From: DATCJU01 sp036562635
GTDB lineage: Bacteria; Actinomycetota; Actinomycetes; Mycobacteriales; Pseudonocardiaceae
DNA length: 64,000 bases
Reading direction: 5' to 3'
NCBI GenBank assembly: GCA_036562635.1
Contig: DATCJU010000143.1
Span: 43,188 to 107,187, forward strand
Each line of letters starts with the position of its first letter. Within the stretch, counting starts at the first letter, position 1. The position numbers were made by a program, and so were the translations under genes. Of the stretch, positions 52,421 to 61,020 are shown piece by piece. The notes under the pieces were generated by a model. That model was given only the letters and a program-made list of their open reading frames with translations. It was not told the origin of the DNA and made no database searches.

Positions 52421-52810
52421 TCAGGGCGGGCAACCGATCTCCCTGCCCATCTCCAGACGCTGCTTGAGCTGGAAGAAGGCCGCCCGGGCCAGAAGCTGAC
52501 GACGCCGGCTCTCCCGGATTGCGATCTTCGGCGGCAGCGGGGCAGGCTCACCCGTGGGACCGGGTGGATCGGCACGCAGGAAGTAGTGCAGCACGGTGCC
52601 GTCGAGCACCTGCTCCAACCACACCTCCATCGTGCCGACCAACGCTCCCTGCACGGTCCAGCGCAGACCTTCGTCGCCACGGTCGGCGTACACCGTCAGC
52701 CGTAGGTCCGGCCAGATCCGTCGCTGTGTGACCGGATCGGCGAAGATCGCGGCGATCTCAGACCGTGGCGCCACCAGGAACATTTCGTCGACCACGTCCA
52801 CCGAGGGCAT
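52421..52810 (-). CDS. SRPBCC-like protein (Rv2186c family)
   Basis: 129 aa from the ATG at 52810 (MPSVDVVDEMFLVAPRSEIA), the length I recall for Rv2186c. An upstream in-frame GTG at 52861 is less likely. The chain shows alternating strands (LRLTVYADRGDEGLRWTVQG, VWLEQVLDGTVLHYFLRADP) and a long C-terminal helix (RRRQLLARAAFFQLKQRLEM), consistent with a START-like fold. Function unknown. It diverges from fadD15. Confidence 0.8.
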   Translation of the reverse strand: MPSVDVVDEMFLVAPRSEIAAIFADPVTQRRIWPDLRLTVYADRGDEGLRWTVQGALVGTMEVWLEQVLDGTVLHYFLRADPPGPTGEPAPLPPKIAIRESRRRQLLARAAFFQLKQRLEMGREIGCPP

Positions 52811-52924
52811 GAGCGAAGAGTGCCATGCCTCCCCGAATCGAGATCTCAGCCCTATTGTCACGAGGCATTCCCGCGCTAAGTTTCGTCACCAGTACTCACG
52901 AGTAACCACCGCCCGGAGGTTGAC

Positions 52925-54721
52925 GTGCGCGAGTTCAGCGTTCCCGCCACTACGGCAGTGGCGGACGAGGAGAACCTCACCGATATGGTGTGGGCGAACG
53001 CCGAGCGATTCGGCAACGCGGTGGGCTTCCGCCGGTTGGTGGACGGCAACTGGATCGACATCACCGCCCGTGAGTTCGCGGACCAGGTCCTCGCCGTGGC
53101 TAAGGGGCTGGTCGCCGCGGGGCTGGAGCCCGGCGACCGGGTCGCGCTGATGTCCAAGACCCGCTACGAGTGGACCCTGATCGACTTCGCGATCTGGGCG
53201 GCCGGCTGTGTCACCGTCCCCGTCTACGAGACCTCCTCCGCCGAGCAGCTCGAGTGGATCGTCTCCGACTCCGGCGCACGGGCGATCGTGGTGGAGACCT
53301 CCGCACACCGGGCGACGCTGGACAGCGTGCGGGACGCACTGCCCGGTCTGGCGCACGTGTGGCAGATCGAGGGCGACTCGTCGGCGGTGACGGAACTGAC
53401 CGCGCTGGGCAAGGACGTCGAGGACGAGACCGTGCACGAGCGCCGACGCGCCGTGCGAGCCGACGACCTGGCCACCCTGATCTACACCTCCGGGACGACC
53501 GGGCGTCCCAAGGGCTGTGAACTGACCCACCGGAACCTGCTGGCGGAGGTCCGGTCCGACCTGGCGGCCTTCCCGCAGCTGATGCAGGAGGGCCAGTCCC
53601 TGCTGATGTTCCTGCCACTGGCGCACGTCCTGGCCCGGGCGATCACCCTGTGTTGTGTGTACGCCCGCGTGACCGTGGGCCACACCCCGGACGTGAAGAA
53701 CCTGGTCCGGGACCTGAGCACCTTCCGCCCGACCTTCGTGGTCGCCGTGCCCCGGGTGTTCGAGAAGGTCTACAACACCGCCAAGCAGAAGGCGCACTCC
53801 GAGGGCAAGGGCAAGATCTTCGACGCCGCCGAGGCCACGGCGGTTGCCTACAGCCAGGCCACGGACGGCAAGGGTCCCGGTCTGGGACTCAAGCTCCGGC
53901 ACAAGCTGTTCGACCTGCTGGTGTACGGCAAGCTGCGGGCGGCCCTGGGCGGGCGGTGCGTCGCCGCGGTCTCCGGCGGTGCACCCCTCGGCGAGCGGCT
54001 GGCGCACTTCTTCCGCGGGGTCGGTGTGCCGGTGCTGGAGGGCTACGGCCTGACCGAGACCAGCGCGGCGGCCTGCGTGAACGTCGAGGGCGCCTTCAAG
54101 ATCGGCACCGTCGGCCGCCCCATCGCGGGCACCTCGGTGCGCATCGCCGAGGACGGCGAGGTCCTCATCAAGGGCGACGTGGTGTTCCGGGGGTACTGGA
54201 ACAACGAGCAGGCCACCAAGGAGGCCCTGGAGGACGGCTGGTTCCACACCGGTGACCTCGGCGAGCTCGACGAGGACGGCTTCCTGCGGATCACCGGCCG
54301 CAAGAAGGAGATCATCGTCACGGCGGGCGGCAAGAACGTGGCCCCGTCGCTGCTGGAGGACCGGCTGCGGGCACACCCGTTGATCAGCCAGTGCATGGTC
54401 GTCGGGGACAAGAAGCCGTTCATCGGCGCCCTGATCACCATCGACGCCGAGTTCCTCCCGGCCTGGAAGAAGCAGAACGGCAAGCCGGAGAACGCCACGG
54501 TGGCGGACCTGATCGACGACCCCGACCTGCGCGCCGAGATCCAGGCCGCGGTGGACGAGGCGAACAAGGCGGTGTCCCGGGCCGAGGCGATCAAGAAGTT
54601 CCGCATCCTGCCCGTGGACTTCACCGAGGCCGGCGGGGAGCTGACTCCCAGCCTGAAGCTGCGGCGCAACGTGGTGGCCGCCACCTACGCCGACGAGATC
54701 GCCGCCATCTACGACAAGTAG
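52925..54721 (+). CDS. fadD15: Long-chain fatty acyl-CoA synthetase (FadD15 type)
   Basis: AMP-forming ligase of 598 aa activating fatty acids to acyl-CoA. The P-loop is LIYTSGTTGRPKGCELTH, the adenylate motif is EGYGLTETSAAACVN, and the hinge/GRxKE region is LRITGRKKEIIVTAGGKNVA. The catalytic Lys is expected in the C-terminal RAEAIKKFRILP. GTG start with GGAGG 7 nt upstream. Position matches Rv2187 (fadD15). Flanked by SRPBCC genes, it may feed lipid remodelling. A strong convergent hairpin follows. Confidence 0.93.
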   Translation: MREFSVPATTAVADEENLTDMVWANAERFGNAVGFRRLVDGNWIDITAREFADQVLAVAKGLVAAGLEPGDRVALMSKTRYEWTLIDFAIWAAGCVTVPVYETSSAEQLEWIVSDSGARAIVVETSAHRATLDSVRDALPGLAHVWQIEGDSSAVTELTALGKDVEDETVHERRRAVRADDLATLIYTSGTTGRPKGCELTHRNLLAEVRSDLAAFPQLMQEGQSLLMFLPLAHVLARAITLCCVYARVTVGHTPDVKNLVRDLSTFRPTFVVAVPRVFEKVYNTAKQKAHSEGKGKIFDAAEATAVAYSQATDGKGPGLGLKLRHKLFDLLVYGKLRAALGGRCVAAVSGGAPLGERLAHFFRGVGVPVLEGYGLTETSAAACVNVEGAFKIGTVGRPIAGTSVRIAEDGEVLIKGDVVFRGYWNNEQATKEALEDGWFHTGDLGELDEDGFLRITGRKKEIIVTAGGKNVAPSLLEDRLRAHPLISQCMVVGDKKPFIGALITIDAEFLPAWKKQNGKPENATVADLIDDPDLRAEIQAAVDEANKAVSRAEAIKKFRILPVDFTEAGGELTPSLKLRRNVVAATYADEIAAIYDK

Positions 54722-54751
54722 TCCGCGGCAGGCGGTCCAGCAGTCCCCGTC

Positions 54752-54803
54752 GGAACGGGTGCGGTCCCGGTCCCCTCGTGCGGGCCGGGACCGCACCCGT
54801 TCC
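54752..54803. terminator. Hairpin between convergent fadD15 and the PnuC-type gene
   Basis: A perfect 19-bp stem, GGAACGGGTGCGGTCCCGG (54752-54770) with its complement at 54785-54803, and a 14-nt loop. It sits between stops at 54721 and 54834. Confidence 0.8.
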
Positions 54804-54833
54804 TGTGCGTCGTGTCCGTGGTGCGGCCGGAAC

Positions 54834-55472
54834 TCACCTGCCGGCCTGGGACAGGCGCTGCCCGGCAGCCCTGGAGACCGCCTCACGCGTCCAGCTCCGC
54901 CACCCGTGGAGCACCAACACGGCGAACACCACGTAGACCAGCGCGGAGAACCACAACCCCGAGGCGAGCTGCAGGGGCACTCCGACGGCGTCGACCGCCA
55001 GCCAGACCAGCCAGAACTCGACCAGCCCCAGTCCCTGGGCCGCGAAGGCGACCAACGTCCCGACGAAGATCCACGCGTCCGGCCACGGTGCCCAGGACGC
55101 GTCCAGTGCGTCGAGCACGAGCGCCGTCACCACGGTGCCCAGCGCCATGACGCCCACCAACGCCCACCGCTCCGGCCACGACGCCCGGCGCACCACCACG
55201 CCGTACACCGGATCACGTCGGCGGGTCCAGGCCCACCAGCCGTAGCAGGAGATCAACAGGATGACCACCTGTCGGGTGGCGAGACCGCCGAGGTGGGCGG
55301 TGGCGTAGACGCTGAACAGCAGCACGGTCGCTCCGACCTGGACCGGCCAGGTCCACAGGGTGCGCCGGTCGGCGAGGAACACCACGGCGAGGGCGCACAG
55401 CTGACCGACCAGCTCGGCCCACGACACCCGCTGTCCGAAGAGCACGAGCCCGTGCTGCAGCAGGATCTCCAC
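54834..55472 (-). CDS. ribM: PnuC-family vitamin transporter, probable riboflavin importer RibM
   Basis: Inner-membrane carrier of 212 aa with about seven hydrophobic segments and the PnuC hallmark SCYGWWAWTRR. PnuC proteins carry nicotinamide riboside, thiamine or riboflavin. Here an FMN riboswitch lies directly upstream, so riboflavin is the likely substrate, as for RibM of Corynebacterium and Streptomyces. GTG 55472 has GGGAGGA 4 nt upstream; the longer open frame runs through the riboswitch and is not coding. A hairpin-forming CCCTCCCC/GGGAGG pairing may hide the ribosome site when FMN is bound. Confidence 0.88.
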   Translation of the reverse strand: MEILLQHGLVLFGQRVSWAELVGQLCALAVVFLADRRTLWTWPVQVGATVLLFSVYATAHLGGLATRQVVILLISCYGWWAWTRRRDPVYGVVVRRASWPERWALVGVMALGTVVTALVLDALDASWAPWPDAWIFVGTLVAFAAQGLGLVEFWLVWLAVDAVGVPLQLASGLWFSALVYVVFAVLVLHGWRSWTREAVSRAAGQRLSQAGR

Positions 55473-55551
55473 CCGTCCTCCCTTCCGCCCCGAGCCGGGG
55501 GAGGGCAGGACGCGGCAGGCGGAACGCGCGCAGCACGCACCGCCCGGCACG

Positions 55552-55680
55552 CGTGCGCCGCCTCCCATCCGGACTTTCACCGTCGGCCCCGGAGTTCCAC
55601 CGGGTCCACCGTCGACCACCGGCCGACGGGTCGCGGGCTGTCACCGCCGGTTCGGACTTCCACCGACCCCGGAGCGCACG
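55552..55680 (-). ncRNA. FMN riboswitch (RFN element)
   Basis: On the minus strand the conserved RFN blocks appear in order: CTCCGGGGTCGGTGGAAGTC, CGAACCGGCGGTGACAGCCC, GACCCGGTGGAACTCCGG and CCGACGGTGAAAGTCCGGAT. The outer P1 stem pairs CGTGCGC (55674-55680) with GCGCACG (55552-55558). It ends 79 nt before the GTG of the PnuC-type gene. FMN binding should lower expression, most likely by closing the ribosome site, since no U-tract terminator is seen. Confidence 0.92.
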
Positions 55681-55813
55681 TCGCCTGGTTCACCCATCGT
55701 CTCCCCTTCCGGGGGTGCTCCGCACGGTGAGTTGCGTCATGCCGCACCGGTCGGTGGCACGACCGGGACAGGGGGCGGTCCCTCCACCGACCGTGTCGGA
55801 GTCGTCGGGCGTC

Positions 55814-55819
55814 TACCCT
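55814..55819 (+). promoter_or_regulatory. -10 element for leaderless radical SAM gene mRNA
   Basis: TACCCT, 8 nt before the ATG at 55828; no Shine-Dalgarno between. Confidence 0.45.
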
Positions 55820-55827
55820 GCGGTGTC

Positions 55828-57153
55828 ATGAACATCGACGTGGCGGTGCTGCTGCGCTACCGGCGGTCCTCCACCTACGGACATCACGCGCTGTTGGGTG
55901 CGCTGCAGACCTACGACGGCGCCATGCGCTACGAGGTGGGGTTCTGCCGCAGCGCCGAGAAGCTCGCCACCGGGATCGAGGAGGCACTGACCCGCGCGGA
56001 ACGGGTGCTCGTGCTCTGGTCGTTCTACTCGCCCGACGTACCGGCGCTGTCCGAGGAGCTGCGCGCGGTGCGTGCCCGGGTGGACGACCCCCGCGTGGTG
56101 CACGTGGCGGGCGGGGTGCACGCCACGGCCGAGCCGTTGCACACCCTGCACGCCGGCTGGGACGTCGCCGCCGTCGGTGAGGGCGAGACCACGGTGCTCC
56201 GCCTGGTCGATGTCCTGGGCCAGGGCGGGTCGCTGCACGAGGTACCGGGGCTGGCCCTGCCCGACCCGGAACGGGGCCTGGTCCGCACCGGCCCCGCGGT
56301 GCGGGAGGAGCTGGACCGGTTCCCCTCGTTCGCGCCACGGTGGAACAGGTTCAGCCCCATCGAGATCACCCGCGGCTGCGTCTACGCCTGTCGGTTCTGC
56401 CAGACGCCGTTCATGTTCTCGGCCCGGTTCCGGCACCGCAGCGTGGCCAGTGTCCGCGAGCACGTCCGGGAGATGACCGCGCGCGGCCTGCGCGACGTCC
56501 GGTTCATCACCCCCACCTCGCTGTCCTACGGCTCCCCCGACACCGAGCCGCGGCTGGACGCCGTGGAGGAACTGCTGAGCGCGGTGAAGGAGGAGCAGAA
56601 ACCGGACGGCCGGGTCTTCTTCGGCTCGTTCCCCAGTGAGATCCGCCCCGAGCACGTCAGCGTCGAGGCCATGCGGATGCTCCGCAGGTACGTGGCCAAC
56701 GACAACATCATCATCGGCGCCCAGTCCGGCTCGGAGTCGGTGCTGCAGTCGGCCAAGCGCGGGCACGGGGTGCAGGTGATCCGGGATGCGGTGCGGATCG
56801 CGATCGAGTGCGGGTTCCGGGTGAACGTGGACTTCATCTTCGGCATGCCCGGGGAGGGCGAGGCCGACGAGGAGGCCTCGATCGCCCTGGCCGCGGAGCT
56901 GGCCGACCTCGGTGCCCGCATCCACGCGCACACGTTCATGCCGCTGCCGGGCACCCCCTGGCGGGACGCACCCGCCGGGCGCCCCTCGGGGCGGACCCTG
57001 ATCGCCATCGAGGAGCTGACCAACCAGGGCAACCTGTACGGACACTGGCGCAGACAGGTCGAACACGCCGAGGTGATGGCCGAGCGGGCCAAGGCCTATC
57101 CCCGACGCGGTGGCGCTCACCGCCGCGGCACACCGCCCCGCCGGGGCCGATGA
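55828..57153 (+). CDS. B12-binding-domain/radical SAM protein (TIGR04013/MJ_1487-like)
   Basis: 441-aa iron-sulfur enzyme of unknown reaction. The N-terminal Rossmann-like domain (VLVLWSFYSPDVPALSEELR, VVHVAGGVHATAEP, DVAAVGEGETTVLRLVD) is the cobalamin-binding type found in such proteins, although I do not see the classic DxHxxG. The radical SAM cluster is CVYACRFCQTP (CxxxCxxC), preceded by IEITRG. Later SAM-contact motifs are IIIGAQSGSESVLQSAKRG and VNVDFIFGMPGEGEADEEAS. The C-terminus is basic. The family is known mainly from archaea and scattered bacteria. A zinc-ribbon gene follows at once. Confidence 0.85.
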   Translation: MNIDVAVLLRYRRSSTYGHHALLGALQTYDGAMRYEVGFCRSAEKLATGIEEALTRAERVLVLWSFYSPDVPALSEELRAVRARVDDPRVVHVAGGVHATAEPLHTLHAGWDVAAVGEGETTVLRLVDVLGQGGSLHEVPGLALPDPERGLVRTGPAVREELDRFPSFAPRWNRFSPIEITRGCVYACRFCQTPFMFSARFRHRSVASVREHVREMTARGLRDVRFITPTSLSYGSPDTEPRLDAVEELLSAVKEEQKPDGRVFFGSFPSEIRPEHVSVEAMRMLRRYVANDNIIIGAQSGSESVLQSAKRGHGVQVIRDAVRIAIECGFRVNVDFIFGMPGEGEADEEASIALAAELADLGARIHAHTFMPLPGTPWRDAPAGRPSGRTLIAIEELTNQGNLYGHWRRQVEHAEVMAERAKAYPRRGGAHRRGTPPRRGR

Positions 57154-57205
57154 CGGCATCCGCGGACCGCCCGACGGGGTGGCACCGCGCCACCGGTGGC
57201 CGTTG

Positions 57206-57211
57206 TACCGT
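57206..57211 (+). promoter_or_regulatory. -10 element before the zinc-ribbon gene
   Basis: TACCGT, 6 nt before the GTG at 57218, with no ribosome site. It lies 53 nt after the radical SAM stop, so the small gene may have its own promoter. Confidence 0.45.
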
Positions 57212-57217
57212 CGGGTG

Positions 57218-57397
57218 GTGACCGAGACCAGGACGGTGCGACGGTCGGATGCCCCGCGGTCGCGCGCGACGAACCTCCCGTGCCCGCAGTGCGAGAGCGA
57301 CGACCTGGTGCCCTACGGGAACGGGTCGAAGTGGATCTGCCCGACCTGCCGGTTCCTGGCGCCCTGCTGCGAGACCGACGGCCCGTGCACCTGGTGA
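57218..57397 (+). CDS. Small zinc-ribbon protein
   Basis: 59 aa from the GTG at 57218 (VTETRTVRRSDAPRS). A basic N-terminus precedes CPQCESDDLVPYGNGSKWIC and then CPTC, a typical zinc ribbon with two CxxC knuckles; the tail adds CCETDGPC. Seven Cys in 59 residues. It could bind nucleic acid or deliver a metal or cluster. I cannot assign a family. Placement directly after the radical SAM gene suggests partnership, but a separate promoter is also possible. Confidence 0.65.
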   Translation: MTETRTVRRSDAPRSRATNLPCPQCESDDLVPYGNGSKWICPTCRFLAPCCETDGPCTW

Positions 57398-57517
57398 TCG
57401 TCGTCCCGGACGCCGCCCCGACACCGGTCCCTGCCCGAGCCGTCCCACTCGTCCCGCCCGCGACGCGACGCCCGCCACACCTGCGGCACCGGCACGAGCG
57501 TGATCGTCCGCTCGTGT

Positions 57518-57523
57518 CATGCT
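57518..57523 (+). promoter_or_regulatory. -10-like element before fasR
   Basis: CATGCT, 7 nt before the ATG at 57531; no Shine-Dalgarno. The first base departs from TAnnnT. Confidence 0.35.
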
Positions 57524-57530
57524 GTGCGAC

Positions 57531-58754
57531 ATGACCAGCGCGGACGCCTGGCAGAGCGCGCCCGACGGCGCTGCAGGACCGGCTGAGTTGTCGGCAACGA
57601 CCCTGCGTGCGCTGGAGCACGCCTCCGGCGGCCTGGCCAACGCCAGTGTCGCCGCCATGGAGCAGCGGCTGCCGTGGTTCCGCCGGCTCCCCGCCGACCA
57701 GCGGGCCAGTGTGCTGCTGGTGACGCAGACCGGCGTGGCCGGGTTCGTGGAGTGGCTGCGCAATCCACAGCAGGCGCTCAAACTCACCGCGGAGGCGTTC
57801 CGGTCGGCCCCGCGTGACCTGGCCCGCTGGGTGAACCTGCGCCAGACCGTGGAACTGGTCCGGGTGGCGATCGACGTGTTCGAGCAGCGGCTGCCCGAAC
57901 TGGCCTGCGGCAACGCCGAGCGGGCCGTGCTCACCGAGGCGGTGCTGCGCTACAGCCGGGAGATCGCCTTCGCCGCCGCCACCTCCTACGCCGCCGCGGC
58001 CGAGGCGCGAGGCGCCTGGGACGCCCGGCTGGAGGCGCTGATGGTGGACGGCATCATGCGTGGGGACGCCGAGGAGTCCCTGCTCTCCCGGGCCGCGGCC
58101 CTGGGCTGGGACCCCGCCGCCGAGGCCACCGTCCTCATCGGCAACCCGACCTCCGACGACCCGACCGCGGTGATCTACGAGGTGCGCAGCCGCGCCGCCC
58201 GGGTGGGGCGGGGCGTGCTCATCGGGGTCCAGGGCTCCCGGTTGGTGGTCGTGCTGGCCGGCCCGGTGGACGAGGCCCCCCATCACGACGTGCTGGCCCG
58301 GATGGCCGAGGCGTTCGGCGAGGGCCCGGTCGTGGCCGGCCCCACCGTGCCCAGCCTCGCCGAGGCCCACCGCAGCGCCGCCGACGCGCTGTCCGGGATG
58401 CGGGCGGTGGTCGCCTGGCCGTCGGCCCCGCGCCCGGTCCGTTCCACGGACCTGTTGCCCGAGCGGGCCCTGGCCGGGGATCCCGAGGCCGAGCGGCAGC
58501 TGATCGACCAGGTGGTACGCCCCCTCACCGAGGCCGGTGGCTCGCTGCTGGAGACGGTCGACTCCTACCTGCAGGTGGGTGGGGTGCTGGAGACCTGTGC
58601 CCGCCAGCTCTACGTGCACCCCAACACGGTGCGGTACCGGCTGCGCCGCGTGACCGAGCTGACCGGACGCAACGCCTCCGATCCGCGGGACGCCCTGGTC
58701 CTGCAGGTGGCGCTGGCCGTCGGCCGCCTGGCCCGCGCCCGCGGGCTGTGGTGA
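57531..58754 (+). CDS. fasR: PucR/CdaR-type regulator of fatty acid synthesis (FasR)
   Basis: 407-aa transcription regulator. An N-terminal helical domain (about 20-150, EQRLPWFRRLPADQRASVLL) is followed by a GGDEF-like CdaR domain and the C-terminal PucR helix-turn-helix: YLQVGGVLETCARQLYVHPN, TVRYRLRRVTELTG. By position directly before fabD it matches Streptomyces FasR (SCO2386), an activator of the fab operon. A likely target is the palindrome 58952-58963. Here the window lacks the aceE gene that I would expect nearby in relatives, or it lies elsewhere. Confidence 0.92.
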   Translation: MTSADAWQSAPDGAAGPAELSATTLRALEHASGGLANASVAAMEQRLPWFRRLPADQRASVLLVTQTGVAGFVEWLRNPQQALKLTAEAFRSAPRDLARWVNLRQTVELVRVAIDVFEQRLPELACGNAERAVLTEAVLRYSREIAFAAATSYAAAAEARGAWDARLEALMVDGIMRGDAEESLLSRAAALGWDPAAEATVLIGNPTSDDPTAVIYEVRSRAARVGRGVLIGVQGSRLVVVLAGPVDEAPHHDVLARMAEAFGEGPVVAGPTVPSLAEAHRSAADALSGMRAVVAWPSAPRPVRSTDLLPERALAGDPEAERQLIDQVVRPLTEAGGSLLETVDSYLQVGGVLETCARQLYVHPNTVRYRLRRVTELTGRNASDPRDALVLQVALAVGRLARARGLW

Positions 58755-58951
58755 TCGTCACCACCCGTTCGAAACCGTCACCCCGTCGTCGTACCCCTCC
58801 GTGTCGCTCCGTCTCCGCGCGGGGATCCTGCTCGCCCCGAACATCACCCGTCAGGGCCATGACGTGGCCCGATCCGCCCGCCACACTTCACCTATCCGAC
58901 AACGAATCGGACCCGAAATCGTGCGAACAACGGGTGACTTTGTAGACACGC

Positions 58952-58963
58952 CACAACGTTGTG
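58952..58963. promoter_or_regulatory. Palindromic candidate operator upstream of fabD
   Basis: CACAACGTTGTG, a perfect 12-bp palindrome 61-72 bp upstream of the fabD start, within a locally AT-richer stretch (GGTGACTTTGTAGACACG precedes it). It is a plausible binding site for FasR or for an acyl-CoA-responsive regulator. The fasR-fabD gap of 269 bp holds no other gene. Confidence 0.45.
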
Positions 58964-59023
58964 TCCCGGACTTCGTGCGAGGCGACATCCCGGCGGAGCG
59001 TCGACTGGGTGTTCAGTGGGGGC

Positions 59024-59953
59024 GTGATCGCGCTACTCGCGCCCGGACAGGGCTCCCAGTCTCCTGGAATGCTCGCTCCCTGGCTCGAACTCGACGGGGC
59101 CGAGCAGCGTCTCGCCGCCTGGTCCGAGACCACGGGGCTGGACCTGGTACGGCTCGGCACCACCGCGACGGCTGAGGAGATCAAGGACACCGCGGTCACC
59201 CAGCCACTCGTCGTCGCGCTCGCCCTGCTCGCGTTCGAGGAGCTGGCCCGGCGCGTGTCGCTGCCCGCCGACACCGCGGTCGCCGGCCACTCGGTCGGTG
59301 AGCTCGCCGCCGCCGCGGTCGCCGGTGTCCTCACCGCCGACGACGCCGTGGCACTGGCCGCCGTTCGCGGCCGGGAGATGGCCGCCGCCTGTGCGTTGGA
59401 GCCGACCGGCATGTCCGCCGTGCTCGGTGGCGACCCGGAAACGGTGGTGGCCGCGCTCGCCGAGCTCGGCCTGGAGCCGGCCAACCGCAACGGTGCCGGC
59501 CAGATCGTGGCCGCCGGTCCGCTGCCCGCGCTGGAGAAGCTGGCCGCCAATCCCCCCACGGGCACCCGGGTCGTCTCGCTGAAGGTGGCCGGGGCGTTCC
59601 ACACCCGGTACATGGCGCCCGCCGAGACCGCGCTGCACGAACGCGCCGCCTCGATCCGCACCACCGACCCCAGCCGTCCGTTGCTGTCCAACGCCGACGG
59701 TGCGGTCGTCACCGAGGGGGCCGAGGTGCTGCGCCGTCTGGTCGCCCAGGTCACCCGCCCGGTGCGTTGGGACGCCTGTATGGCCACCCTGGCCGACCGT
59801 GGGGTCACCGCGGTGATCGAGCTGCCGCCGGCCGGCACCCTGGTGGGTCTGGTCAAGCGTGAGCTGAAGGGCACCGCCACCCTGGCGCTGAAGACCCCGG
59901 CCGACCTGGACAAGGCAGCGGAGCTGATCGCCGAGCACGGGGGTGCTCGGTGA
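59024..59953 (+). CDS. fabD: Malonyl-CoA:ACP transacylase FabD
   Basis: Loads malonyl groups onto ACP for type II fatty acid synthesis; 309 aa. Catalytic Ser90 in VAGHSVGEL, His193 in AGAFHTRYM, and N-terminal LLAPGQGSQSPGM. GTG 59024 chosen (VIALLAPGQ); GTG 59009 is also in frame. The stop overlaps the fabH start by GTGA. First enzyme gene of the fab operon. Confidence 0.96.
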   Translation: MIALLAPGQGSQSPGMLAPWLELDGAEQRLAAWSETTGLDLVRLGTTATAEEIKDTAVTQPLVVALALLAFEELARRVSLPADTAVAGHSVGELAAAAVAGVLTADDAVALAAVRGREMAAACALEPTGMSAVLGGDPETVVAALAELGLEPANRNGAGQIVAAGPLPALEKLAANPPTGTRVVSLKVAGAFHTRYMAPAETALHERAASIRTTDPSRPLLSNADGAVVTEGAEVLRRLVAQVTRPVRWDACMATLADRGVTAVIELPPAGTLVGLVKRELKGTATLALKTPADLDKAAELIAEHGGAR

Positions 59954-60936
59954 GCGGCGAGCGGCCACGTCTGCGGCCGACCCTGGGCCCCGCCGGCACC
60001 GCTCTGCTCGGCTTCGGCAGCAGCCAGGGCAACCGCGTGGTGACCAACGACGACCTCTCCCGCCGGGTCGACACCTCCGACGAGTGGATCCGGCAGCGAG
60101 TCGGCATCGTGGAGCGCCGGTTGGCCGACGAGGACCAGTCCCTGGTGGACATGGCCGTCGAGGCGGGTGCCAAGGCCCTGGCCAACTCCGGCCTCGCACC
60201 GTCCGACGTGGACGCCGTCATCGTGGCCACCTGCACCATGCCCGGGTCCATCCCGAACGCCGCCGCGCAGACCGCGGACCGGATCGGAGTGAAGGCGGCC
60301 GCCGCCTTCGACCTCAACGCGGCCTGCGCCGGGTTCTCCTACTCACTGGCCGTGGCCTCCGACATGATCCGGTCGGGCTCGGCGCGGCGGGTCCTGGTGA
60401 TCGGTGCCGAGCGGTTCACCGACTGGGTCGACTGGCAGGACCGCTCCACCTGCATCATCTTCGCCGACGGTGCGGGTGCGGCCGTGGTCGGACCGTCCGA
60501 CGAGCCGCGCATCGGCCCCGTCGCCTGGGGCAGCTCCGGCGACCAGGCGGGCCTGATCTACCTGCGCGACGGCCGGTACATCTACCAGGAGGGCCGCTCG
60601 GTCTTCCGCTGGGCGACCACCCAGATCGCACCGGTCGCCGAGCGCGCGGTGGAGCTGGCCGGGCTGTCGTTGAGCGACATCGACGTCCTGGTGCCGCACC
60701 AGGCGAACCTGCGGATCGTGGAGGCCATCGCCAAGCGGCTGCGGGCCAGGGGTGCCCGGGAGGACATGGTGGTCGCCGACGACATCGTCCACTCCGGCAA
60801 CACCTCCTCCGCGTCCATCCCGCTCGCCCTGGACCACATGACCGCGGCGGGCCGGGTGCGCAGCGGCGACGTGGCGCTGCTGGTGGGCTTCGGCGCCGGG
60901 CTCTCCTACGCGGGCCAGGTCGTGGTCTGCCCGTGA
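59950..60936 (+). CDS. fabH: Beta-ketoacyl-ACP synthase III FabH
   Basis: Initiates fatty acid chains by condensing acyl-CoA with malonyl-ACP; 328 aa. Triad: Cys126 (LNAACAGFS), His250 (VPHQANLR), Asn284 (HSGNTSSAS). The primer pocket cannot be judged with certainty; actinomycetes commonly use branched primers. Start GTG overlaps fabD stop. 84 nt separate it from acpP. Confidence 0.96.
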   Translation: MSGERPRLRPTLGPAGTALLGFGSSQGNRVVTNDDLSRRVDTSDEWIRQRVGIVERRLADEDQSLVDMAVEAGAKALANSGLAPSDVDAVIVATCTMPGSIPNAAAQTADRIGVKAAAAFDLNAACAGFSYSLAVASDMIRSGSARRVLVIGAERFTDWVDWQDRSTCIIFADGAGAAVVGPSDEPRIGPVAWGSSGDQAGLIYLRDGRYIYQEGRSVFRWATTQIAPVAERAVELAGLSLSDIDVLVPHQANLRIVEAIAKRLRARGAREDMVVADDIVHSGNTSSASIPLALDHMTAAGRVRSGDVALLVGFGAGLSYAGQVVVCP

Positions 60937-61020
60937 CCCGCACGCGCGGAACCGCCGCGCCCCACCGACTCCCGGCGGGCGGACACCTGCCGGACGAGCA
61001 CAAGAAGAAAGGGAAAGTCC

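Noticed and set aside
55473..55619. N-terminal extension of the PnuC-type protein
   Set aside because: This DNA is the tail of the FMN riboswitch and its expression platform; GGGAGGA before 55472 marks the start.
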